Shown here: piece after piece, positions 6,348 to 11,769 of the stretch | Numbering within the stretch: the first letter of the stretch is position 1 | Layout: each line of letters starts with the position of its first letter | Origin: Candidatus Woesearchaeota archaeon | Lineage (GTDB): Archaea > Nanobdellota > Nanobdellia > SCGC-AAA011-G17 > JACQNH01 | Length of the DNA stretch: 11,769 nucleotides | Reading direction: 5' to 3' | Assembly (NCBI GenBank): GCA_016203175.1 | Contig: JACQNH010000038.1 | Location: forward strand, 1 to 11,769 | Made by a program: the position numbers and the translations under genes | The notes under the pieces: generated by a model | Seen by the model: the letters and a program-made list of their open reading frames with translations, nothing else | Databases searched by the model: none | What the model was told of the DNA's origin: nothing

Positions 6348-6494
6348 TTAACTATCCTCTTCTTCCATATATCCACGCATAAAACCTGCTTCCTCAGCGC
6401 TTATCTCATCGTCGTCTAACAACTCATCCCTGAATTCTTCATTGTATATGTCTTCAGGCCAATCTTTTCTACTTCTTGCCTTTTTATATCTCAT
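6348..6494 (-). CDS. Small acidic protein of unknown function, 48 residues
   Basis: An ORF of 48 codons plus TAA. It has a basic start (MRYKKARSRKDW) and a strongly acidic remainder, including DELLDDDEISAEEAGFMRGY at residues 23-42. The EISAEEAGFMRGY segment looks like a conserved motif; I recall similar short proteins from archaeal genomes but cannot name the family. Its start is preceded on the minus strand by GGGGGTGG (Shine-Dalgarno-like) with 4 nt to the ATG. That site can be paired in the leader hairpin at 6502-6549. It is the first gene of a probable two-gene unit with the Cys-rich protein. No membrane segment or signal peptide is visible. The acidic surface suggests a binding role in the cytoplasm (inference). 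Confidence 0.75.
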   Translation of the reverse strand: MRYKKARSRKDWPEDIYNEEFRDELLDDDEISAEEAGFMRGYMEEEDS

Positions 6495-6501
6495 AATTCC
6501 A

Positions 6502-6549
6502 CCCCCTACAGTTTATTTAATGATTTTGAATCTTATAGAAACTAGGGGG
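6502..6549 (-). promoter_or_regulatory. Leader hairpin that can mask a ribosome binding site
   Basis: In plus-strand coordinates CCCCCTA (6502-6508) is complementary to TAGGGGG (6543-6549), and GTTT (6511-6514) to AAAC (6539-6542). This gives 11 pairs with a 2-nt bulge and a 24-nt loop. In the minus-strand transcript the 3' arm is the G-rich Shine-Dalgarno of the 48-residue gene. G/C runs are rare here, so the match stands out. Transcription would have to start upstream of 6549; candidate TATA boxes are at about 6575-6581 and 6559-6570, and only the first clearly puts both arms in the RNA. Confidence 0.45.
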
Positions 6550-6620
6550 GGAACAAACTATATATATTTTAGCGATATAAAGTATATTTAGTATATATTT
6601 CTCACTTAAAAATAAAAAAA

Positions 6621-6628
6621 TTTATAAA
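6621..6628 (+). promoter_or_regulatory. TATA-like box of the AbrB-PhoU operon
   Basis: TTTATAAA, preceded by an A-run. The expected transcription start is near 6650, right at the GGGGGG tract (6651-6656), giving a leader of about 27 nt before ATG 6678. The G-tract is too far from the ATG (21 nt) to be a standard Shine-Dalgarno. Confidence 0.5.
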
Positions 6629-6677
6629 TGACTAAGTTATCTTATTTATTGGGGGGTTGTTAAGATATTAAATTAAA

Positions 6678-7625
6678 ATGGACTATAGAAAATTAATAAA
6701 GTTTGGAAATTCTAGTTATGTAGTAAGTTTACCTAAATCTTGGACAGAGAAAAATAATTTAAAAAAAGGTGATACTATTTATCTAGAGGAAAATGGAAAT
6801 AATGAGCTAATTTTATTACCAAAAGAGATTAAAAATGAAAATGAAAAAAGGGAGATAATTATAGATGTCAATGGAAAAGATATAAAACTCGTAAATAGAG
6901 AAATAGTTGCCGCTTATATTAACAATTTTGATACCATTAAAGTAATTGGGAGGAGCATAGCTGATTATTCTACAGAAATAAGGAATAGAGTCCAAAATTT
7001 AATGGCTTGTGAAGTTTTAGAACAAGGTGAGAATTACATTTTATGTAAAGATTTTTTAAAAGTTTCTGAATTATCCTACAAGGAACTTACAAGAAAAATT
7101 GATATTATCGTAAAATCAATGTTTTTAGATCTTAGGAATATAGATGATAAGATAGATATAGTTCCTTTTAAAAACAGATCAGATGACGCAAATAAAATAT
7201 CTTTTGTTATCTACAGAATACTAAAGTTGATTACTAAAAATAATTATGTAAACAAAACATTAGATACTTCACCATTAGACTTGCTTCATTGGTGGTATTT
7301 TGCTATGAAAATTGAACATATAGCTGAGGGAATAAGAGACATATGCTATTATATATCTCTAAATAAAATTTCAAAAGATATTCTAAAGAAGAGTGAATTT
7401 AAAGCTATTATAATGCATTTAAGTGATTTATATGATAGTGTTACTAAATCATTCTACAAAAATGATCATCTTCTTGCTTTAACAATATCGGATATAAAAT
7501 ATAAATTTGATGAAAGATGCGATAACTATTTAAAACAACATAAAGACGATAGCAGTTTAATTGAAAAATTTAAATCATTAATGAAGGAGATTAATAGAAT
7601 TGCAAGGTGGGTTTATAGCAATTAA
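6678..7625 (+). CDS. AbrB-PhoU transcriptional regulator (archaeal PhoU family)
   Basis: 315 residues. Residues 3-48 form a SpoVT/AbrB swapped-hairpin DNA-binding domain (RKLIKFGNSSYVVSLPKSW, NLKKGDTIYL, ELILLPKE). A linker domain follows, then a PhoU-like all-helical region (about 120-315) with LHWWYFAMKIEHIAEGIRD and ending in EINRIARWVYS. Archaeal AbrB-PhoU proteins are usually described as phosphate uptake regulators, but no pst transporter genes are nearby, so the ligand and target are unproven. The gene overlaps nothing downstream if the next protein starts at ATG 7630 (4 nt after this stop), which indicates an operon. It is divergent from the two small genes, and as a DNA-binding protein it may act on the shared 6495-6677 region (inference). 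Confidence 0.85.
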   Translation: MDYRKLIKFGNSSYVVSLPKSWTEKNNLKKGDTIYLEENGNNELILLPKEIKNENEKREIIIDVNGKDIKLVNREIVAAYINNFDTIKVIGRSIADYSTEIRNRVQNLMACEVLEQGENYILCKDFLKVSELSYKELTRKIDIIVKSMFLDLRNIDDKIDIVPFKNRSDDANKISFVIYRILKLITKNNYVNKTLDTSPLDLLHWWYFAMKIEHIAEGIRDICYYISLNKISKDILKKSEFKAIIMHLSDLYDSVTKSFYKNDHLLALTISDIKYKFDERCDNYLKQHKDDSSLIEKFKSLMKEINRIARWVYSN

Positions 7626-7629
7626 GAAC

Positions 7630-9294
7630 ATGCAAATCGATAAAGAATCTATTGAACAATATAGGCCAAAACTCCTATATGATGAAAATTATTATAGAAG
7701 TGGAAGGGTTGCAGAAATATTGGAGCGTATAGGTATAAACCCCCTAAGGGTTACAAGGGTAGTTCCTTCAAAAAGAGGAGATATGTTATTCAATAGGTCC
7801 TTTTTGTTCCGTATTAGTCTAGAGGATAATCAAAAAGAGACTTTGGGAACGCTATTTGCAAAAGTTTACCATCCTCATAAACCAACAATCCCAACTTCAA
7901 GAAAAAAAAGACTAAATTTAGGTCAAGAGTATCAATACAATCTGATGAAATTTTGGAATGAACTTGGGATTCCTTCCCCAATTGCTATCGATTATTTTGA
8001 ATCAACAGAATATGCAGATAATGTTGCTCAATATAAAACAAGTACACTTTTGATGAGCGCATTCAATTCTCCAACATTAGACCTAGATGTCATTGCAGTT
8101 GATCAATTAATAAAAAGAATTAACGATATTACAAAAGCACCATTTATCGGTGAACGAGGATTATTAATAAGAGACAATGCCGCAAAAGACATAAAAACTT
8201 TAGAACAATTTAAATTGAACATTGTTAGATCCGCTTTAGATACGATAAACTATGTTTCTATTTATTGTACATCAACTCTATCCAATCCGGAAAGTGATTT
8301 AGTAAAGAAAGTTAAAGATTCGCTATATAAACATCCTTCTGATTATTATGTTGAAAAGGGATTTTATTATCTAAAAATAGCTTCGATATGGTTCTTGATT
8401 AAAAATGGCATACTTTCGTTAGATAGCATTAAAAAACAAAATGGGGATTATATAATAATTCCCCCTCAAGTAAAAGATTTTTTAGATAAGTATAATGATA
8501 AATTAAAAAGATCTTTTAGTCTAGTAAGTAATCTGCACAGAAATATTTTATTTGAATCCTTTGTTCAAGGTGATGAATATTTGCATCATTTTTACTATGA
8601 CAAAAATGGACCAATGTTAGAAAAGAAAGTAAGTAATTCTGATTTAAAAATATTTGATTCCAGCTATGGTATGCTAGGAAGTTTTATTAGAAGTAAATTA
8701 CCCATCTTAGTAAGCCACTTATTGAATTTTGATTATTTGACAACAAAAAAATTATTTGAAGAATCCCAAAACAATGCAAATAGTATTGCAAATGAATTAA
8801 AAAAAGTTCATTTGGGAAAAGAAGTTTTAGGTAATTTTTCTATAAATTCAAAACCAATTGAGGAATCGAAAATTTTTGACTTACTTTCAGTTTATGAATT
8901 AATAAACACAATAGGTCTTTATGCTAAACAAGATATTTTAAATGCAGATGCTTGGAGACAATCTATCGAAAGGAAAGTTGAATATGTCCCAACAAATCCA
9001 GAATTATTTAAATTTTCACAGGAACCATATAACTTCCTGCCATTTGATTTAACTTTAGAAAGATACTCCTCAGAAAAAGCAATTGATCTAATGCTCCAGA
9101 ATCTAATATCAAGAATAGATCATATATCCAAAACAAAGGATTACCAACTTAGCCCTCCCGAAAGAGAATTTGTAGATTTAATTAAAGAATTGATTGAGTA
9201 TTATACAAAAACATTCAACCAAAATACGAATGTTTCTTCTTTAAAGCAAGAAAGAGCTTTATCAGACCAACAACAAGTAAAATCTGTAATTTGA
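7630..9294 (+). CDS. Divergent aminoglycoside-phosphotransferase-like (kinase-fold) protein
   Basis: 554 residues from ATG 7630; an in-frame TTG at 7600 inside the previous gene is less likely. I do not recognise a named family, but the kinase skeleton is readable. There is a beta-rich start with FNRSFLFRISL and then TLFAKVYHP, where K78 fits the ATP-binding lysine. LNLGQEYQYNL (E100) fits helix C, and TSTLLMSAFNSPTL (about 138-151) fits a hinge. Much later, QGDEYLHHFYYDKNG (313-327) aligns residue for residue with the catalytic loop HGDxxxxNxxxDxxG, with D315 conserved and His (H320) in place of Asn. KIFDSSYGMLG (D343) fits the metal-binding ID.E/DFG position. The hinge-to-loop distance (about 160 residues) is longer than usual. 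The C-terminus (about 500-554) is helical, then polar and probably disordered. It is co-transcribed with the PhoU regulator. The substrate is unknown. Confidence 0.68.
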   Translation: MQIDKESIEQYRPKLLYDENYYRSGRVAEILERIGINPLRVTRVVPSKRGDMLFNRSFLFRISLEDNQKETLGTLFAKVYHPHKPTIPTSRKKRLNLGQEYQYNLMKFWNELGIPSPIAIDYFESTEYADNVAQYKTSTLLMSAFNSPTLDLDVIAVDQLIKRINDITKAPFIGERGLLIRDNAAKDIKTLEQFKLNIVRSALDTINYVSIYCTSTLSNPESDLVKKVKDSLYKHPSDYYVEKGFYYLKIASIWFLIKNGILSLDSIKKQNGDYIIIPPQVKDFLDKYNDKLKRSFSLVSNLHRNILFESFVQGDEYLHHFYYDKNGPMLEKKVSNSDLKIFDSSYGMLGSFIRSKLPILVSHLLNFDYLTTKKLFEESQNNANSIANELKKVHLGKEVLGNFSINSKPIEESKIFDLLSVYELINTIGLYAKQDILNADAWRQSIERKVEYVPTNPELFKFSQEPYNFLPFDLTLERYSSEKAIDLMLQNLISRIDHISKTKDYQLSPPEREFVDLIKELIEYYTKTFNQNTNVSSLKQERALSDQQQVKSVI

Positions 9295-9310
9295 GCTTTA
9301 ATCAAAACTC

Positions 9311-9320
9311 TTTTAAATTA
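9311..9320 (+). promoter_or_regulatory. TATA-like box of the aIF5B gene
   Basis: TTTTAAATTA lies 20-29 nt before ATG 9340, in a 45-nt gap after the kinase-like gene. No Shine-Dalgarno precedes the ATG, so a leaderless message from a separate promoter is likely. Confidence 0.5.
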
Positions 9321-9339
9321 ATCTCTTGTTCTTATTATT

Positions 9340-11055
9340 ATGATAAGTCAACCAATAGTAATGCTAGCAGGGCATGTGGACCATGGAAAATCTTCTTTAT
9401 TAGAGAAGATTAAGGGTATTTCAATAGTTAAAGCTGAACCAGGCGCAATAACACAATCAATTAAAAGTTATAATGTTTCTTTAAAAACAATTAAAAAAAT
9501 CACCGGTAAATTATTAGATCAATTAAAAATAAAACTTACGATCCCAGGTTTATTATTTCTAGACACACCAGGACATGCAGCTTTCAATAACTTAAGAAAA
9601 AGAGGGGGGAATTTAGCAGACATTGCAATCTTAGTCATTGATATAACAAAGAGTATTGAAGAGCAGACAAAAGAGTGTATTCAAATATTAAAGCAGTATA
9701 AAACCCCCTTTGTTATAGCCTTAAATAAAATAGATTTAATACCTGGTTGGAATCGAATAGTTGCTCCACTTTTACAAGAAATTAATCAGCAGCCAGAATC
9801 AGTAAAATTAGATTTGGATAACAGATTATATACCATTGTAGGAAAATTAACAGAATTCGATTTAAATTCAGAAAGATTTGACAGAGTAGAAGATTACAGA
9901 AAACAAGTTGCAATTATTCCAGTCTCAGCAAAAACTGGTGAAGGTCTCCCTGAACTTTTAATGGTCATAACCGGCTTAGCTCAAAAATTTCTAGAAGAAG
10001 AACTAAAAATTGAAGTAAGGGGCCCTGGAAAAGCCATTGTTTTAGAAGTAAGAAAGGAAAAAGGTTTAGGCGAATGTTTAGATGTGGTTTTATATGATGG
10101 TACAATGAAGGTAAACGACCAATTTGTTGTAGGCGACATTAATGAACCAAAAGTAGGAAGAATCAAAGCTTTATTCGAATTTGAAAAAGGTAAATTAACA
10201 CAAATCAGTGAGGTTCACGCTTCAATCGGTGTTAAGGTTAATTGTAAAGATGTTGAAAATATTCTACCAGGAATGCCTTTGATGATTGTTAAAGATAATT
10301 TGGAAGAGCTTAAAGAAGATATTAAAAAAGAAGTTCAAGAAGTAATTGTTTACAAAAAAACAGATGGCATTATAGTCAAAGCAGATACATTAGGATCCTT
10401 AGAAGCATTAACAAATTTATTAAAAGAAAAAGGAATTAAAATTAAATCAGCATCCATAGGAGAAATTACAAAAAAAGATATAACTGAAGCTTTAACACAA
10501 AAAGACGAATTAAATAGAGTGATATTATGTTTTAATATTCCTCCTTTAGAAACTCAAGAAGTTAAAATAATTTCAAATGATGTTATTTATAGATTAATTG
10601 AAGATTATGAAAAATGGTTAATTGAAGCTAAAAAGGAGTTAGAAACTAAAGTTTTAAAATCCATTACATCCCCAGCTAAAATTAAAATCCTTAAAAGATG
10701 TATTTTTAGAAAATCAAACCCAGCTATAGTAGGAATTACAGTTCTATTGGGTAATCTAAGAAACGAAAGCGTCTTGATTAATGAAGAAGGCAAAAAGATA
10801 AGCAGGATAAGGGGCATTCAGAAGGAGAAAAAGAACATTAATGAGCTAAAAGAAAGCGAAGAAGCAGCTATCTCATTGCCTGATGCAGTCGTAGGAAGGC
10901 ATGTATTTGAGGACCAGGTGCTTTATACAGAGGTTAATGAAGAGGAGTTTAAAGAACTTAAAAAATTGAAAAGCTTTTTAAATCATGGCCAGATTGAAGT
11001 ATTAAAGGAAATAATCAATATTAAAAGAACAAAAAATCCTTTATGGGGTATTTAA
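9340..11055 (+). CDS. infB: Translation initiation factor aIF5B (IF2-like GTPase)
   Basis: 571 residues, close to the roughly 590 usual for archaea and without the long N-terminal region of bacterial IF2. G-domain motifs are G1 GHVDHGKS (11-18), G2 in the PGAITQSI region (34-41), G3 DTPGH (75-79), G4 NKID (129-132) and G5 SAKTGEG (196-202). Domain II follows from about 225, domain III (DGIIVKADTLGSLEAL near 344-359), then the long connecting helix and the C-terminal beta-barrel domain IV ending in NPLWGI. aIF5B promotes subunit joining and initiator tRNA placement. It reads with S6e (34-nt gap, no separate TATA box seen), so the two are probably one translation operon. Confidence 0.95.
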   Translation: MISQPIVMLAGHVDHGKSSLLEKIKGISIVKAEPGAITQSIKSYNVSLKTIKKITGKLLDQLKIKLTIPGLLFLDTPGHAAFNNLRKRGGNLADIAILVIDITKSIEEQTKECIQILKQYKTPFVIALNKIDLIPGWNRIVAPLLQEINQQPESVKLDLDNRLYTIVGKLTEFDLNSERFDRVEDYRKQVAIIPVSAKTGEGLPELLMVITGLAQKFLEEELKIEVRGPGKAIVLEVRKEKGLGECLDVVLYDGTMKVNDQFVVGDINEPKVGRIKALFEFEKGKLTQISEVHASIGVKVNCKDVENILPGMPLMIVKDNLEELKEDIKKEVQEVIVYKKTDGIIVKADTLGSLEALTNLLKEKGIKIKSASIGEITKKDITEALTQKDELNRVILCFNIPPLETQEVKIISNDVIYRLIEDYEKWLIEAKKELETKVLKSITSPAKIKILKRCIFRKSNPAIVGITVLLGNLRNESVLINEEGKKISRIRGIQKEKKNINELKESEEAAISLPDAVVGRHVFEDQVLYTEVNEEEFKELKKLKSFLNHGQIEVLKEIINIKRTKNPLWGI

Positions 11056-11089
11056 GAGAAGAAACCTCGAAAAGAATTAAAAAAATAAA

Positions 11090-11584
11090 ATGGCAGAAAT
11101 AAGATTCGAAATTGGAGATCCTAAATCAAAAAGAACTTACGGTAAAACTATAGAGAACTATTTTTTAACAGGCAAAAAAGTAGGCGAAGTTATAGATGGT
11201 CAGTTGATTGGCTTACCAAATTATCAATTAAGGATTAGTGGAGGTTCTGATACAGCTGGATTCCCTATGAGGCCAGATATAGAAGGCATAGGAAGAAAAA
11301 GACTTGTTTTAAGCAGAGGTTCAACAGGTTTTAAAGGAAAAAAAAGAAAAGTTCAACATAAACAAAATCATTACTTCTTAACAAAAAGAAAATCTATTCG
11401 TGGAAATACTATATCTCAATTTACTAAACAGATTAATTTGCAGGTTGTTAAAGCCGGTGAAAAATCTATTCCTGAATTATTAGGCATTCAAATCAAAGAA
11501 GAACCAAAAGCAGAACTTCCTAAACCAGAAGTAAAAAAAGAAGCGCCAAAAGCTGAAGCTCTTAAAAAATCTGAGGCTAAATAA
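11090..11584 (+). CDS. rps6e: Small-subunit ribosomal protein S6e
   Basis: 164 residues. The S6e core is clear: FEIGDPKSKRTYGK (6-19), GEVIDGQLIGLPNYQLRISG (32-51), GGSDTAGFPMRPDIEG (51-66), and a basic segment RKRLVLSRGSTGFKGKKRKV (69-88). Archaeal S6e is usually about 125-137 residues; this one has an extra low-complexity tail from about 135 made of Lys, Glu, Pro and Ala (EEPKAELPKPEVKKEAPK). The tail is probably disordered. S6e is a structural protein of the 30S body. It follows aIF5B by 34 nt with no Shine-Dalgarno, so it is likely co-transcribed. Confidence 0.95.
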   Translation: MAEIRFEIGDPKSKRTYGKTIENYFLTGKKVGEVIDGQLIGLPNYQLRISGGSDTAGFPMRPDIEGIGRKRLVLSRGSTGFKGKKRKVQHKQNHYFLTKRKSIRGNTISQFTKQINLQVVKAGEKSIPELLGIQIKEEPKAELPKPEVKKEAPKAEALKKSEAK

Positions 11585-11588
11585 ATTA

Positions 11589-11702
11589 AATTTAAATACT
11601 TTACATAATAATATTTATGCATGAAAAAGAAGTCATTAAGCTTAATATTGTTTATAATCCAAAGATTTCCACTAGTCTTTGACTAGGGGCCAAACGAAAT
11701 CT
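11589..11702 (+). other. Candidate small structured transcript or terminator downstream of S6e
   Basis: A TATA-like box (AATTTAAATA, around 11588-11597) sits about 27 nt before an ATG at 11621. The 21-residue ORF from that ATG (hydrophobic, stop 11684-11686) has no recognisable content. The downstream part folds instead: AGATTTC (11663-11669) pairs with GAAATCT (11696-11702), and inside it CTAGTC (11672-11677) pairs with GACTAG (11681-11686) around TTT. A T-run (11704-11708) follows directly. This could be a short RNA of about 90 nt or just the 3' end signal of the S6e operon. No C/D or H/ACA boxes are seen. Confidence 0.35.
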
Positions 11703-11706
11703 ATTT

Positions 11707-11769
11707 TTACTCAAAAAATAATAAAAAAGCGTAGCGTTGATGCTACGCTACTGTAAAGCACACTTAGCG
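11707..11769 (+). mobile_element. Possible left end of an IS200/IS605-family transposon (partial)
   Basis: TTAC (11707-11710) is followed after 15 nt by AAAG (11726-11729), directly at the foot of a hairpin CGTAGC/GCTACG (11730-11735 and 11742-11747, loop GTTGAT). In IS608, the model of this family, the left cleavage site is TTAC and the guide at the hairpin foot is AAAG. The GC-rich palindrome stands out in AT-rich DNA and has no T-run after it, so it is not a normal terminator. No transposase is visible because the window ends at 11769. The stem can also extend by two pairs through AG/CT, which would compete with the guide. Confidence 0.35.

Noticed and set aside
7600..7629. TTG start for the kinase-fold protein inside the PhoU gene
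   Set aside because: ATG 7630, 4 nt after the PhoU stop, gives a normal operon junction; the 26-nt overlap is unnecessary.
9981..10817. Minus-strand ORFs of 61 and 70 codons within aIF5B
   Set aside because: Both are antisense shadows of conserved aIF5B domains, with no promoter or ribosome binding site.
11621..11686. Leaderless 21-residue hydrophobic ORF after S6e
   Set aside because: The TATA spacing is right, but the peptide has no recognisable feature and its end falls in the hairpin; I prefer an RNA or 3'-end reading.
1..11769. tRNA, rRNA or CRISPR array
   Set aside because: I found no tRNA-like T-loop with matching arms, no rRNA-like stretch, and no regularly spaced repeats on either strand by eye.

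Overview
The window is archaeal, most likely a DPANN-type genome (Woesearchaeota/Pacearchaeota-like; the lineage is inferred). It encodes initiation factor aIF5B and ribosomal protein S6e, both archaeal/eukaryotic in type. It also carries a DRG-like TGS GTPase, an archaeal AbrB-PhoU protein and a UPF0200-like kinase domain. The DNA is very AT-rich, and many genes have an A/T-rich TATA-like box 25-30 nt before the ATG, as expected for leaderless archaeal transcripts.

Layout. Positions 1-1250 are a rearranged accessory patch. It holds a 5'-truncated PIN-domain gene (minus strand), a duplicated promoter and first 16 codons of the downstream GTPase gene, about 215 bases of probable relic sequence, and an intact PIN toxin whose RHH antitoxin gene lies tail-to-tail with it. 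The GTPase (1308-2153) follows and lacks a recognisable G4 motif. It abuts a class I/II aminotransferase on the other strand (2154-3314). A fused P-loop kinase/dCMP deaminase (3443-4441) overlaps the end of CTP synthase pyrG (4438-6126, minus), so two pyrimidine nucleotide enzymes converge.

The apparent gap at 6127-6677 holds two small minus-strand genes with strong ribosome binding sites: a 41-residue CxxC/CxxC protein and a 48-residue acidic protein. Their leader can fold into a hairpin that would hide the first ribosome binding site. Divergent from them is an operon of an AbrB-PhoU regulator (6678-7625) and a 554-residue protein in which I see the motif skeleton of an aminoglycoside-phosphotransferase-like kinase. 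Then come aIF5B (9340-11055) and S6e (11090-11584), a translation pair.

The right edge (11585-11769) has a possible small structured transcript. It ends with a TTAC / AAAG / hairpin arrangement resembling the left end of an IS200/IS605-family transposon, cut by the window edge.

The points most worth a second look are the kinase-like protein paired with PhoU, the leader hairpin and the two microproteins, the kinase-deaminase fusion, the GTPase without G4, and the duplication scar around the toxin-antitoxin module.
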